Below, piece after piece: positions 42,350-53,143 of a DNA stretch of 64,000 nucleotides (positions are counted from its first letter, which is position 1; each line of letters begins with the position of its first letter). Position numbers and translations under genes: made by a program. Source of the stretch: Capronia americana. Taxonomy: Eukaryota; Ascomycota; Eurotiomycetes; Chaetothyriales; Herpotrichiellaceae. The stretch is from contig JADWQD010000005.1 of NCBI GenBank assembly GCA_016110215.1, positions 1,364,001-1,428,000 on the forward strand, in the 5' to 3' direction. The notes below the pieces were generated by a model. That model was not told where the DNA came from. It searched no databases and saw nothing but the letters and a program-made list of their open reading frames with translations.

Positions 42350-44020
42350 TCAGCATAGTCCAGAAGATGTCCTGCGTAGCGCATGAGGGGCACCCTCCTT
42401 CCTTCTTTCCTCGGAGTATGCAGTCCCGATATATGCAGGATGCCCCGGTTTCCCTGTTGCATCTCCAGTGTCAAATGTGGGCACTGGAACCTCGCCGTTC
42501 CATAGATGAATGCCAAGCACATATTTCCACCAAGCCTGCCGGCGTGGGTTCGCTTGCATGCGTGTCCAGACAAGCCAGATGTATATAGTCAGTACGGTCA
42601 GCGGGACCGAGGCTGCGAGAAGAATCCACCAGTCGCCGGTAACGGTGATGTTCCCGGCGCCGCTTGCTGAAGTCGTCGCGCTGACGAACGAAGTGGAAAA
42701 GAAGTTCGATACAACGGTGATGGGTAGATAAATCAGTGTGAGTATGGTCAGCACTTTGACAGCTGCGGCATCCTGTGTACTTTTTTCGGCCAGTTTGTGC
42801 ATTCTGTCCGTCAGCCTTCGCATTTCTTCGTTCTCTTTGCCTGACTCGAGTGCAAGCCTTTGGAGAGAATAGCCACTGCTCAAATCCAAGAAGCCGGAGA
42901 GCAGGTCGGTGATGCCAGCAAGCTTGGTTCTCAGATGAGTGATCTCAGTAGCAAGGAGTCCCAAAGATCTCTGGTGATAGTCGAAGCTCGCCCGCATCAG
43001 ACCGAGGTAGTCGGCATTTGGTGCTTGCCAGTGCCTCACCAGGGACTCCCATGAGCATGATAACGCAGATGATGTATCCATTGTCGCGTTGATTGCCAAC
43101 ATCGAGTTCAGCAGCTTTTCATCCAGCATCAGGAGATCGTGACGTCTGCCAGACTGGTGCAGACTGACAGGACCTTTATCGTTGGGCGACGTGCCTAGTA
43201 TTTGAGCATACTGTGTCTCGGTTTCTTCAGCAAGATCGATCAGGTAGTGCCTCCAGCTTGAAATGGCAGAATCAAGAATAAGTTGATGCACCTCGAAGGG
43301 GTCGATGTCCTGGCGAAAGTCGCCTGCAAGCGCGGCCACGTTCAACCTCTGCTGCATGTCCGTCGAGATAGTGATAAATGCCCAGGACGCGCCGTCCTGT
43401 TCGGGTGTATAGCGACAGGAGACTGCGCATTGACGAAGAGACCATGCTTTCAATCCCGCTTGTGTGTTCTGGCGACGGTTGCGCTCCACAAACCGTACGC
43501 CATAAGTGCATTCATGGCTACCCTCGAGGGACGCTTCCGTAGCCGGCAGCCGCATGAATCTCAATGCTGGAGGCGCGATCTCGCTCTCACGTTCCCTCGT
43601 GCCGAAGAATATAATGAAGCTCTTCAACCGTGGCGGCACTCGAGCTTTCACCATCAATTGACTGAACAGTTCACTTGAGATGAGCAGCGGGCCCCATGAG
43701 TGCGTTTGGCGTATGAAAAACGTCCGACACTTTGAAGTATCTCTGATGTAGTCGGACAGATGTTCAGATGAAGTGAGTGCAACTAGATGCACCGACGTGG
43801 CTTCCTCTTCACTGCAACCCTCAGGGCCTGCTGAGGTTTGCACCTTGTCGCTCTTCGACTCTTGGTGGCCAACGGCCGGAGGCAGGAGCAGGTGTGCTGG
43901 AAATGCTTCTACTCGAGAACGCCCATCACCTTGGTCCAAAAACAAGTCCTCCTGGACCGACCCCCATAGCCGGCTGTCCTCATCGCCCAATCTTCGAATG
44001 ACAATGCCAGTGTATGTCAT
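42350..44020 (-). CDS. CorA-like (Mg2+ transporter family) membrane protein, fungal type
   Basis: Intronless, 556 residues. A long soluble N-terminal part of alpha/beta character (SELFSQLMVKARVPPRLKSF, WAFITISTDMQQRL) is followed by a helical stalk (FDYHQRSLGLLATEITHLRT to MRRLTDRMHKLAEKSTQDAA) and two C-terminal membrane helices: VKVLTILTLIYLPITVVSNFF (~425-445) and WWILLAASVPLTVLTIYIWL (~465-485), the CorA topology. The GMN signature that closes the first helix in true CorA/Mrs2 channels is absent (NFFSTSFV), as in many fungal CorA-like proteins, so Mg2+ transport is not assured. The first residues MTYTGIVIRRLGDEDSRLWG precede the conserved part, and the ATG at 44020 is the only plausible start. 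Confidence 0.85.
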   Translation of the reverse strand: MTYTGIVIRRLGDEDSRLWGSVQEDLFLDQGDGRSRVEAFPAHLLLPPAVGHQESKSDKVQTSAGPEGCSEEEATSVHLVALTSSEHLSDYIRDTSKCRTFFIRQTHSWGPLLISSELFSQLMVKARVPPRLKSFIIFFGTRERESEIAPPALRFMRLPATEASLEGSHECTYGVRFVERNRRQNTQAGLKAWSLRQCAVSCRYTPEQDGASWAFITISTDMQQRLNVAALAGDFRQDIDPFEVHQLILDSAISSWRHYLIDLAEETETQYAQILGTSPNDKGPVSLHQSGRRHDLLMLDEKLLNSMLAINATMDTSSALSCSWESLVRHWQAPNADYLGLMRASFDYHQRSLGLLATEITHLRTKLAGITDLLSGFLDLSSGYSLQRLALESGKENEEMRRLTDRMHKLAEKSTQDAAAVKVLTILTLIYLPITVVSNFFSTSFVSATTSASGAGNITVTGDWWILLAASVPLTVLTIYIWLVWTRMQANPRRQAWWKYVLGIHLWNGEVPVPTFDTGDATGKPGHPAYIGTAYSEERRKEGAPHALRRTSSGLC

Positions 44021-44468
44021 GCTAGGAATTTCCTCATGCTGTCCGGGCTACTCTGATTGTCCGTCGACCTTGCTGCATAAGGCATGAGAAGCAAATTCAC
44101 CCTGGCGTTTGCGGGAGACTGGCCACACCTTTACGCGTGGGAATGAGGTGGCAGTGCTCGGCGGGGCGGTGCGTTTACCAGCACAACCTATTTAGCCGCC
44201 ACTTTCCGCTTGGACCAGACCACCGGCAACCATGTTTCGCATTTCGCAGCGCTTTTATCGCCGCGGAGAGGCCAGCATGTAATATCGCCGTGGCGTCCTG
44301 GCGCAAAGTCTGCCGCGTGGCGTTGACCGACAATGATTGTGCTACGTTCACCGGTTAGCGCCCGGGCCGGCATATTAAGACGGAACAGCTCCCAAGACGA
44401 GAATTTTGTTTCCTGTATCGCAGAAGTTCTGAATATTTTGCATCTCGGACTGGTTTGCCGATATCAAG
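44021..44468. other. Divergent spacer, no gene seen
   Basis: It lies between the CorA-like start (44020, minus) and the putative small gene (44469, plus). Confidence 0.4.
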
Positions 44469-44869
44469 ATGTATGCCTGTTCCTCGCCATCTCGAACATC
44501 GACTCAGAGCTCGCTCGAGAGCATCGAAACCGTGCCGGTACAGCTTTTGGATGCCCGTTTCGTCGACGACCATAAACTTCGCCCCCGACTCGACGAGATC
44601 TTCCAGAACCAAGATTACGAAGTCAAGCTGCGTAACGGGCAATGGCACATTCTGGGAGCTCCCCGGCTCACAAAGCAACAGAAGTCAAGCTTGCTACTGT
44701 GAGCTCGCTTTTCGGATCACGAAAGAACTACAGAGCCATTGCAAATTCAACCATGCGTCCTTGGCCCCTGACTGGACTTGGGGGGTTCGGCAACGGAAGA
44801 CCAGCAGGGAAATGTCGCAAACGAAAATCCCTGGCAATTCATTTCGAGGAGGAGATGCGTCGACGGTGA
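44469..44869 (+). CDS. Putative small two-exon protein (116 aa), unknown
   Basis: Exon 44469-44683 and exon 44734-44869, with a 50-base intron in phase (LTKQQ|K|AIANSTM), give 116 residues. The first exon has compact, charged and conserved-looking sequence: VPVQLLDARFVDDHKLRPRL, DEIFQNQDYEVKLRNGQWHI and LGAPRLTKQQ. The second is basic at the end (GKCRKRKSLAIHFEEEMRRR). The donor gtcaag is weak; a gtgagc donor 14 bases downstream gives a 36-base intron in the same phase. A further frame downstream (VDGEIDLLLETTDTVSTVSH, ~44870-45000) is also protein-like, so another splice form may exist. No family is recognised; moderate to low confidence. Confidence 0.42.
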
Positions 44870-45793
44870 AATTGATTTGCTACTGGAAACGACTGACACG
44901 GTCTCGACGGTGTCTCACGCCTGGTTCGCGTTGCTTCCGTTGCTGCAATCAATCTTCATGGCACAACAACAAAGTTTGCATCTGGAGCAGGACTGGGTCT
45001 TGACTGTACCAACAGCACGGACTGCGAATGAAACCTAGAATTAAGAAGCGAGGGCACTGTATTGTTAGAATACTAGTCAAATGCTCGCTACAACACTCAT
45101 CGGTGATGGTGTTGTGGTGGCATTATACATGCTGGTCTTAAACTCGCAGCACTGTGACACCTCGCTGCATCCATCCCTCGCCACTACTAAACGTGCTGCT
45201 CGATCTCGTCCGCGCAAAGCAAATCATGGAATATATCCGGTTGGTTGTACGGTGTGGATCGCCTCGTTGAGCCTGAAGAGAAAAGCGGGAACCCGTTGAC
45301 CTGATGTACTTTGTTCCTCGCTTGTCGTAACACACACCTGTTGAGATACGATACGATATAATAATCACTGCTCACCCTCTGCTCCTTGGGATTGTTGCTC
45401 GAGAGGAGCAATGGTGATAGCGTCATCATGTTCCTTTCAATTTCATCCTCAGCCGTTCTGGCATCCCCAGCGAAGTAACCAATCTTCTACCCGGATATTC
45501 ACATACGAGCAGTGATCAACAGATTCGACATCAGGAGACCATCACATTTGATCGGGTTGACAACACGGACCGGCAGCGGAGGAGATACAGTACGACTACG
45601 ACTTGCTTATCGTGGAACCTTTCGAGAGGATGACGAATGAAAGAGGACTGCGAGAGTAAGAGGAACCTGAGTAGACGAATGGTCAGCCTAACCGGTGAAA
45701 GACTTGGATCCGGACGAGCTGGGCCGAATCTCAGCCTGGCTACGAGGACTCCGCGTATACAGCATCTGAGCTATATGTCACTCTTAAACAGTG
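44870..45793. other. Intergenic region, no confident gene
   Basis: Apart from the possible alternative exon mentioned for the preceding gene (to ~45038), nothing supported. Contains the 3' flank of ESF1 (minus). Confidence 0.4.
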
Positions 45794-48094
45794 TCAGCTC
45801 CTCTGCCGCCTTTTGATCTTCTCCACCAGGCTCTTTGCATCCCCCACGCCCTCAACCTCGCCCTCATGTCCCTTCTCCCCAGCGAACCCGCCATCCCGTG
45901 AATCAGCTCTTTCGATACTCTGGTCGATACCGCTGTTGTGCTTGTGCAGGTTCTTGTTCTTCCGTTTTCGGCCCTCGTCCAGCAGTACCTTCATGTTCTT
46001 GGTGGCTTTGAAGCGCGGGTTCGTGGGATCGATGGCGTATTCATGCGAAGAGAAGAGGCGGGCAAAGCGTGGGTCGGAGGTGTCGACGTTGAAGTCGTCC
46101 GCTGTGGTAGTTTCACCGGTATCGGCTTGGACAGCGTCGGATTTGGACTTTTTCTTGAACTTGTTCTTCTTGCCCTTCTTACGGGTTTCCTTTTCGGCGC
46201 GCTCGATTTCGCGCATGTCGAAGTGTTGAATCTTGCGTTTGCCTTGGGCACCGTCGTCGTCATCAGCGTCGTCATCCGCCATGAGAAGTTCGAGCTCGGC
46301 GCGCTGTTTGCGGTCTCTTTCTTCCTCTGCTTCACGCTGTTGTTTTTTCTTCAGCCGCTCTTCCTTCCTCAGTTTGCTTGACGTGGATTTGGAAAGCTCG
46401 GCGGATGGTTCGTTGGAGGCGAAGAATGGATCGTCGAATCCCAACTCGTCTTCATCTTCATGCGGCTCTTGGATAATCTGATCAGCTGTCTCCGCTGTGG
46501 TATCGCCGCGGGTATCATGATCAGGGACTGCGTCGGTTGATTTCATCTTTTCTTTCCTTTTCTGCTTGCGTTCTCGTTCTTTGCGGACGTACTTCTCTAG
46601 CGTCGTCTCCTCTGGCTCTGGCGAGTTTTCAAACACAGAACGTTTCTTATCATCTTTGATAGGGTTCAGGCCGGAGGTAAACGTGATTTGCATGTCTCCT
46701 ACAGGTGCTTTATCTTTGGATTTCGAGGGTTTGGCGGTGTCAAGAGGCAGGCCCAGGAGAGTCCGCATGCGTTGGCGTTCGGCTTCTTTCTTAGATGGGC
46801 GTGCTGTGGGAGCGTTGTCGTGAGTGTTGCTGGGTTCAGCATCGAGTTCCAGTTCCTCGGAGGCAGAGTCGTCAGTATCAGATGCGAGATATGCTCTGAG
46901 ATCATTCTCATCCATCATTTCCTGCATGCCCTTCTTACCCTTGGCCTTGCCACCCTTAAATGCCCGTGCAACGGCTTCTTTCCTCCCCGTGTCCTCCGCG
47001 TCCCAGGTCAACTTGACTTTGCTGTGCTGCAAGGCGTCCGTCACGAACTCATTCGGTCTGTAATCGTCTGGAATCCGTTCGCATTCTTCCCTGGGGACAT
47101 CTGTGCTGAAATCGGTGTCGTCAGGTACGAACCTTAGGTCGAAGAAGTTTGCAGTACGGAGGTATTCTGTCCCGTCGACGGCATCGTAGATGTGTTTCGC
47201 CACAGGTGGGGACGAGAAAGTGAGAATCGCGTAGAAATAGCGCAGACGTTCGAGCTGGTATTTGCGTAAGGCGGTTGAGTTGAAGTCTTCGTCGCCGTTT
47301 TCGTTTTTGAGGATTGACGCTTTTATGTCTTCATCGGCTTCTTCCTCATCAGACGTAACGTCGTCCGCGTTGCCTTCTTTTGCAGCATTGCTGAAGATAT
47401 CTTTTGGTGGTCCTTCCATTTCTTCTCGTTCGAGTCGTTCCTTGCCGAATTCACTGGGATAGATGGCTACCCTCACGAGGGATCCGCCGGTGGAGGGTAG
47501 AAAGCTGGAGAAGACGGCCATTAGATCCGCGGCGCGGATGTTGTCCCAGTCCAAGTTGACGATGGCGATGCGAGAGGTGACTTCTCCGGTGGGCACATCC
47601 TGCTGCTGGGTTGCGCCGACGTCGAATTGTTCATCCACATCTTCTACGTCGTCGTCGTCGTCTTCTTCGGAGTCTGAGTCGGTGGACGTCTCGTCCGAGG
47701 AGGTTTCGGACTCGGAATCTGTCTCTCTCCCCTCTCGTAACGGATCACGGATTTTCTTCTCAACTCTGCTCAACTCTTTCTGGACCTCTTCGTCGTCATC
47801 GGCCTGGTCGCTTTCTGGCTCTTCGTCCTCGTCAAATTCATACTTTCTCTTTAACCGCTTCTTCTCCACGTTCGACTCCAGCGGCCGTCCATACCGATCA
47901 ACTTTGGCTCTCTTAACAAAGTCTTCATCTTCAAGGACTCGTGCGAACCGCTTGTCAAGTTTGACCTTGTTCTTCTTCCCGGGCAAGCGGTATCGTGGGT
48001 CGGACTGGATATTTGCGAATCGAGGGTCTGTTATTCGTGAACCGGAGGAAGCACCCGCTGCAGTCTTCTGCTTCTTCGTGGAAGGTTCGCCCAT
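45794..48094 (-). CDS. ESF1: Esf1-like nucleolar pre-rRNA processing factor
   Basis: Nucleolar protein needed for 18S rRNA maturation in the small-subunit processome. Intronless, 766 residues. N-terminal block ITDPRFANIQSDPRYRLPGK then DKRFARVLEDEDF (~21-58) is the classic Esf1 signature; an acidic Asp/Glu/Ser tract follows (SESETSSDETSTDSDSEEDD); the NUC153/RRM-like core has SRIAIVNLDWDNIRAADLMA, VRVAIYPSEFGKERL, RLRYFYAILTFSSPPVAKHI and the RIPDDYRPNEFVTDALQHSK motif. The C-terminal half alternates acidic and Lys-rich stretches with a late NUC153-type motif FNVDTSDPRFARLFSSHEYA and IDPTNPRFKATKNM. Many KKxK runs serve as nuclear/nucleolar localisation signals. Its start lies 418 bases from the divergent epimerase gene. 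Confidence 0.96.
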   Translation of the reverse strand: MGEPSTKKQKTAAGASSGSRITDPRFANIQSDPRYRLPGKKNKVKLDKRFARVLEDEDFVKRAKVDRYGRPLESNVEKKRLKRKYEFDEDEEPESDQADDDEEVQKELSRVEKKIRDPLREGRETDSESETSSDETSTDSDSEEDDDDDVEDVDEQFDVGATQQQDVPTGEVTSRIAIVNLDWDNIRAADLMAVFSSFLPSTGGSLVRVAIYPSEFGKERLEREEMEGPPKDIFSNAAKEGNADDVTSDEEEADEDIKASILKNENGDEDFNSTALRKYQLERLRYFYAILTFSSPPVAKHIYDAVDGTEYLRTANFFDLRFVPDDTDFSTDVPREECERIPDDYRPNEFVTDALQHSKVKLTWDAEDTGRKEAVARAFKGGKAKGKKGMQEMMDENDLRAYLASDTDDSASEELELDAEPSNTHDNAPTARPSKKEAERQRMRTLLGLPLDTAKPSKSKDKAPVGDMQITFTSGLNPIKDDKKRSVFENSPEPEETTLEKYVRKERERKQKRKEKMKSTDAVPDHDTRGDTTAETADQIIQEPHEDEDELGFDDPFFASNEPSAELSKSTSSKLRKEERLKKKQQREAEEERDRKQRAELELLMADDDADDDDGAQGKRKIQHFDMREIERAEKETRKKGKKNKFKKKSKSDAVQADTGETTTADDFNVDTSDPRFARLFSSHEYAIDPTNPRFKATKNMKVLLDEGRKRKNKNLHKHNSGIDQSIERADSRDGGFAGEKGHEGEVEGVGDAKSLVEKIKRRQRS

Positions 48095-48512
48095 CTCGCT
48101 TGATCGCTGAAAGGTGCACCGTTGTGATCGACTGCGGCGAGCGGAATTGGAGGCGGAGAAAAAAGTTGTTTCCCGCTGACGAAAATGATGGTGGCTTTGT
48201 TGTGGAGAAGCCGCGGGCGTTTCCGCATGGGTGGTGGGGGGCCACCAGGGGCGTCGACGGGCGTGTCCCTGGCAGGTGCCAGGTGGGAGCGTTGATGCAA
48301 TGCAAGGGGGAGTGCCACGGGAGCTTCACTGCAAAAGCAATTGTAACGTTATATCAGGGTGGTTTTCTTCGCTTTTCTCGTCCATTCAAGTCGCTCTCTA
48401 GCATCGCATACAAAGTGTACAGCATAGTCCAGAGCGAGGTCTGGCATATTACCTCTTGGACGAGCTCTTCAAAACATATTTACCCCGCCCTGACTCGGAT
48501 AGCGACATCAAA
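48095..48512. promoter_or_regulatory. Divergent promoter between ESF1 and GAL10-like epimerase
   Basis: 418 bases between starts of opposite orientation. No specific site is assigned. Confidence 0.45.
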
Positions 48513-49697
48513 ATGCCTGTGGGCAGCTGCTTGATTACAGGGTGCGTCAGGCCAGACCCAGAGTAATTGAGCGTGAGACAAGAGCTGACACGCGCGTCTG
48601 CCAGTGGTACGGGCTACATTGGCTCCTTCACAGCCCTTGCGCTGCTCGAGGCCGACTACAAAGTCGTTGTCGTCGACAACCTTTACAACTCGTCCCCCGA
48701 AGTGCTCAACCGGATAGAGCTCATTTGCGGCCGCCGGCCTGAATATTACAACGTCGACATCACCGACGAAAAAGCTCTCGATGATGTCTTCTCCAAACAT
48801 CCCGATATCGACAGTGTCATACACTTCGCCGCCCTCAAGGCTGTCGGCGAATCTGGCGAAATACCCCTCGAGTACTACCGCGTCAATGTCTACGGGACCC
48901 TTTGCCTGTTGAGATCCGCCGCGAGGAACAATGTCACAAACATCGTCTACTCCTCTTCCGCGACTGTCTACGGCGACGCCACCCGCGTGCCAGGCATGAT
49001 CCCTATCCCAGAAGAATGCCCTCTCGGTCCCACAAACCCCTACGGCAACACCAAATTCACCTCGGAACTCATGATCACGGATCACATCACTGCCGAACGC
49101 GCAAAGGCGCAGAAGAACGGAGATGCCACACAAGTCAAGAAATGGAACGCCGGCCTACTGAGATACTTCAACCCCGCCGGCGCCCATCCCAGTGGCATTA
49201 TGGGCGAAGACCCCGCAGGAGTCCCCTACAATCTCCTCCCACTTCTCGCGCAAGTCGCCACGGGGAAGCGAGAGAAGCTCCTCGTCTTCGGTGATGACTA
49301 CGCCTCTCATGATGGCACCGCCATCCGCGATTACATCCACATCCTCGACCTGGCGGCCGGTCATCTCGCAGCATTGGACTACCTTCGTACCCACCAGCCC
49401 GGTGTTCGAGCCTGGAACCTCGGGACCGGCCGCGGCAGCACCGTCTTTGACATGATCAAAGCCTTCAGCAACGTTGTGGGCCGGGATCTTCCCTATCAGG
49501 TTGTCGGACGTCGTCCTGGAGACGTCCTCGATCTTACAAGCAATCCGACCCGCGCCAATCGTGAGCTTGGTTGGGAAACCAAGAGGAAAATGGAAGACGC
49601 CTGCGCGGATCTCTGGCGTTGGACTGAGAACAATCCCGAAGGGTATCGGCAAGCCCCGCCGCAAAAGTTCCTGGACGAGTTGAAGAAGAAGAATTAG
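48513..49697 (+). CDS. GAL10: UDP-glucose 4-epimerase
   Basis: NAD-dependent interconversion of UDP-glucose and UDP-galactose in the Leloir pathway. Exon 48513-48541 (MPVGSCLITG) joins 48605-49697 in phase to restore the Rossmann motif GGTGYIG (10-16), giving 373 residues. Further family features: VVVDNLYNSSPEVLNRIE, VIHFAALKAVGES, the catalytic Ser in SSSATVYGD and Tyr/Lys in NPYGNTK, RYFNPAGAHPSG, GKREKLLVFGDDYASHDGTA, IRDYIHILDLAAGHLAAL and RPGDVLDL. The length matches a free-standing epimerase; the mutarotase domain of yeast Gal10 is absent, as in other filamentous fungi. The first exon of under ten full codons is needed for the nucleotide-binding strand. Cytosolic. Confidence 0.96.
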
Positions 49698-50455
49698 GAG
49701 TCTTCCAAGGAGATGGCCTTTGAGCAGGCCAGCAGGGATAGAGACAGGCGGCTTTCAGCCAGTGGGCCGTATTACTGGCAGAGGAACTTGGCTCAGGTGG
49801 AGTCGCCCTCCCCAAAAGATAAAGGCACCGGGGAAGGAAGTGACAGGAAGAGGCTTGCTGGACTGGTTGCCGTGTCGCCCGAAGGAAAAGGAAAGAGGAA
49901 GGCAATAGACACAGAACTCGGACCCGCCATGGAGACTGCAGGCGGACGTTGGCATATTGGAAAATCGGGGAGGGATAGTTGTTATTTCCCGTCGAAAAGT
50001 CTGGGCACGAGGCCTGGCGGGGAGGCGATCAACTCGATCGAGGAGCGAGGGGGTCGAAGTATCCAGAGGAAATAGACCAGCCTGGGAGCTCCAGAGGCAT
50101 GCATAGCATTGATTGAACGACATGCAGACACGATTTTGGAGTGTTTTCGAAATCAACAGAGAACAAGAGATGGTCTGTTCAATTCTATCCTCAACACTCA
50201 ATTCTTTAAACGCAGAATCAGCAGATGGAACTTCAACGACCTGGTCGGCCAGAGTTTCGAAGGTCTACCTTTAAGCTTGGTGCCTCATCATTATACCCTA
50301 CAGGTAGGCAAAGGCAAACGGACACGCCACAGCGGGTATCATAACAATATATACGTGCGTAAATCATACAATTCGGGCAATGCACAGTCTTTGCTGGGTA
50401 CCACTCATTCGCAGGCTAAAGTCACAATCGACCGAACCAAGGCCGCCGCGCGCAA
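49698..50455. other. Intergenic region, no gene seen
   Basis: Lies between convergent ends of the epimerase and Mdm10 genes. A ~120-codon plus frame at 49713 is Lys/Gly/Arg-rich with no family resemblance and probably overlaps the epimerase 3' UTR. Confidence 0.45.
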
Positions 50456-52006
50456 TCAAATCGAATAAGCGACACTCACGCCCACATTGCCTGTCCATCG
50501 CTTAATGCCGTTTGCGTTTCCACCTCCCTCCAGAGACGCAGTCCTTACAGTGGTCTCGCCCCCGCTGTTCGCGGCACTAAACGTCGAGACACCGGGATTG
50601 TGCGTGACGGGATTAACCGAGACGCCGACCTCGACGAGCAGGCTCTTGACCCGGCCGGTCCACAGGGCTTTTAAATGCCAGGTGTCGTCGACGCGGAACT
50701 TGAGGACGTTTTCGGCTTCGCGGTCTAGGCGGGATGTCTTTAATGCGCATTCCGCCGGGCTGAACCAGTCGGCCGTGAGCGTGCGGGCCCAGTGTATCGG
50801 ATCTGCTTCGGCGGGCGGCTCGCGCTTTTGAGGCCGCCAGAGCTCGCCTCCGACGACGTAACGTGATTCCCAGGAGTAGAAGTTGAAGTCGAATCGAGAT
50901 GACAGAGCTAGGTATGGCGTCGGTCGGACGGAGTAGGTCGACGAGATGGACCCGGTGAGCGGCGTCGCTGTCAGGGTCATGGTGTAGGGGAAGGAGGAAT
51001 GCGGGACGTTCGAAGGCGTTAGGAGAGAGTGTCCTGCTGTTGAGAGCAGAGAGGCGGACGTGCCGGCGAGGGGTTTGCCCGTGACAGGGGTTTGGAGGGG
51101 TATGTGTTGTTCCGCGGGTGTTATGTTTGGTGCGAGGGTCGTGAAGCGGAGGCCCGTCGAGAGGCCGATGACGTGGGAAAAAGGGCTGTAGTAGAATTCT
51201 GCACCAGCGGAGAGGAGCGACGGCTTGGATGCGAGGCGGTTCCGGTAGGCTGTCAGGGAGTCTGGCTGGGATGGGAGGGGAAGCGTCCCCGTGAGACTTC
51301 CGGCTCCGTGTATGCCTTCTTGTGGTGGAGTTGAGACTGAGGGCGCATTGTCTGGTGGTCTTAGTGGAGCGACTCCAAAGTTCCAGAGACCGCGCACTCC
51401 CAGCAGACCGTTGTCCGTGGAGCCAAGTCCTTCGAGAGAGTATTGTCCGCTGTCATGCTGTACGTGGGCGAGCAGGGAGGCGGGAGGCGGCCTGGAATTA
51501 ACGGCTGGCTTTGTCGTCGATTGGCTGTAGAGGGACAGCGAAAGGAGCGTCTCTGGACTGATCCGACGGGCGTACAGGGCCGTTAGGGTGGACGGAGGGG
51601 GAAGAGCCAGAGTCGCGTGAAGTAGGATTGGTTTCCGCCCATCTTCGGTAAAGAACCTCCTCCTATCCTTATCCCCTTGCACTATAGGCACCGGGAGCCT
51701 GACTTCTCTATACCCCTTCGTCAAGGACTTCAATGGTATAGTCGGTGCTTCCGAAGGTACATGGCCCAGCGCAACGCTCGAGTAGAGGTATGATATTGAG
51801 CCATCTATCTGCCCCAACGTCGAAAGCGTGTATGACGAGGCAAAGTTCGGTGTGCTCAGAGAAGAAATATGCAGGGACAATGTCGAGGGAGTCTGGAAAG
51901 AGAGGAGGGCATCCGATGTGGCCGTGAGGGAGGAATAGCTGTTGTCCGGGTTCCAATCGGTGGACGTCCCGAAGGCGTGGACGATGTAGTCCATGAAGTC
52001 GATCAT
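50456..52006 (-). CDS. MDM10: Mitochondrial distribution and morphology protein 10 (ERMES/SAM)
   Basis: Outer-membrane beta-barrel of the ER-mitochondria encounter structure, also part of the SAM complex for barrel assembly. Intronless here, 516 residues. N-terminal signature MIDFMDYIVHAFGTSTDWNP, followed by YSSLTATSDALLSFQTPS and NFASSYTLSTLGQIDGSISY, is diagnostic of fungal Mdm10. Later strands recur (GREVRLPVPIV-like region, LLHATLALPPPSTLTALYAR, AGAEFYYSPFSHVIGLSTGL, TATPLTGSISSTYSVRPTPY) and the C-terminal strand includes WTGNVGVSVAYSI, a beta-signal ending in an aromatic/hydrophobic residue as expected of mitochondrial barrels. The internal disordered loop (residues ~215-260, with PPDNAPSVSTPPQEG) is longer than in yeast, as in other Pezizomycotina. 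No cleavable presequence. Confidence 0.96.
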   Translation of the reverse strand: MIDFMDYIVHAFGTSTDWNPDNSYSSLTATSDALLSFQTPSTLSLHISSLSTPNFASSYTLSTLGQIDGSISYLYSSVALGHVPSEAPTIPLKSLTKGYREVRLPVPIVQGDKDRRRFFTEDGRKPILLHATLALPPPSTLTALYARRISPETLLSLSLYSQSTTKPAVNSRPPPASLLAHVQHDSGQYSLEGLGSTDNGLLGVRGLWNFGVAPLRPPDNAPSVSTPPQEGIHGAGSLTGTLPLPSQPDSLTAYRNRLASKPSLLSAGAEFYYSPFSHVIGLSTGLRFTTLAPNITPAEQHIPLQTPVTGKPLAGTSASLLSTAGHSLLTPSNVPHSSFPYTMTLTATPLTGSISSTYSVRPTPYLALSSRFDFNFYSWESRYVVGGELWRPQKREPPAEADPIHWARTLTADWFSPAECALKTSRLDREAENVLKFRVDDTWHLKALWTGRVKSLLVEVGVSVNPVTHNPGVSTFSAANSGGETTVRTASLEGGGNANGIKRWTGNVGVSVAYSI

Positions 52007-53143
52007 TTTGCACGGAATATTGTTTACAAGCGCGCCAGGCGCTATATCAAGTCGTAATGCATTCTCGATGGTGACCCGCGCCTCCTCAGATTCAGCTTGC
52101 TGCTGCTTGACGACGCCTGAGATTCGAGTTTACGACGAAGAGAAGCGCAGCTCGCCGCGCTTTGAGCGCCATATGGTTCGCCGTAGCGAGCATACCGCCG
52201 GAGTACTAGTACGTTAAAGCGCAAATCTTCTCAAAATCTTGTCTTCGCCTCGTCGAAAGCTTGAGACTCTTGGAACGCTTGGAAAACCTTGTCTCCACTG
52301 CTCAACTCAGCACCCCAAGAAATATGGTTTCCTTCTCATCAATCTCGGTCATCATGTATGAGCACTGGGAGCTGCATCATGTTTTTCCCTGTGCAGAAGA
52401 TGCGACTCGCAGCCTTCGCGGTGACGGTCGATGGTGCCCATGCGGGAAATTGTTTCCTAATAGGCTCGCCCGGAGTTATTCGTCACGAGAAAGCTGGAGC
52501 TTCTCAGCGCTCAACTTCACTGCAGCCTTGTTGATGCCACAAAGTCTATAATTGCGACAGCTTCACTACCGAGGTTCTCCTGTTATTTATTACCGCATGA
52601 AAATATTTTTCTCGGTGCTTGACACCCGAACACGAAAAAGCACGTCCGAAATTGGAGCTTTCACACGTCCAGCGCCCAGAAGTTGAGGTTACAGCTGACG
52701 CCACGAAGGCAAGGCTGGCAGACCCACGTTCGGGGTGCCCACAACACTTCCTCGCCTCACGCTCTAGGCTCGGAATTCCTTGCTCCAGATGCGTTATACA
52801 TTGCTACCGCACGGGATCTTCGCAACCACATGCTGAAAATTGGAAGCTAACAACCGCTGTGACGGCACTAACGCGTGGGATAGTGGAGGCCTGGATTGCC
52901 ATGAGTTATCCACGCCAGCCTATCACAGCCCTTTGCCCTTATCACGCCATAGAAGCGAAGAGGAGCTGCAACAATAAGCTGAGATCGCATTGACAGATAA
53001 CCTACTGCTTGGGATGGCTGATTTCAGATTCCCAGATCTGTGTCTGCCTTATAAACCTGCAGACCCTCGCAGGCCAGTTCCAACGACCCCCGCTCCACAC
53101 AGTTCACAGCCCGTCTTGATACCTTCACCTTTGCTGATTCAGA
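52007..53143. other. Intergenic region, no gene seen
   Basis: 1.1 kb between the divergent starts of Mdm10 and the permease. Short open frames only. Contains several CCAAC and ATTTA-type patches but no assigned element. Confidence 0.45.

Noticed and set aside
45813..48110. Several long Ser-rich plus-strand frames opposite ESF1
   Set aside because: They are antisense shadows of the acidic Asp/Glu-rich Esf1 coding sequence, whose complement is rich in Ser, Phe and Leu codons.
49713..50075. 120-codon plus frame after the epimerase
   Set aside because: Lys/Gly/Arg-rich composition without motif, within the likely 3' untranslated region between convergent genes.
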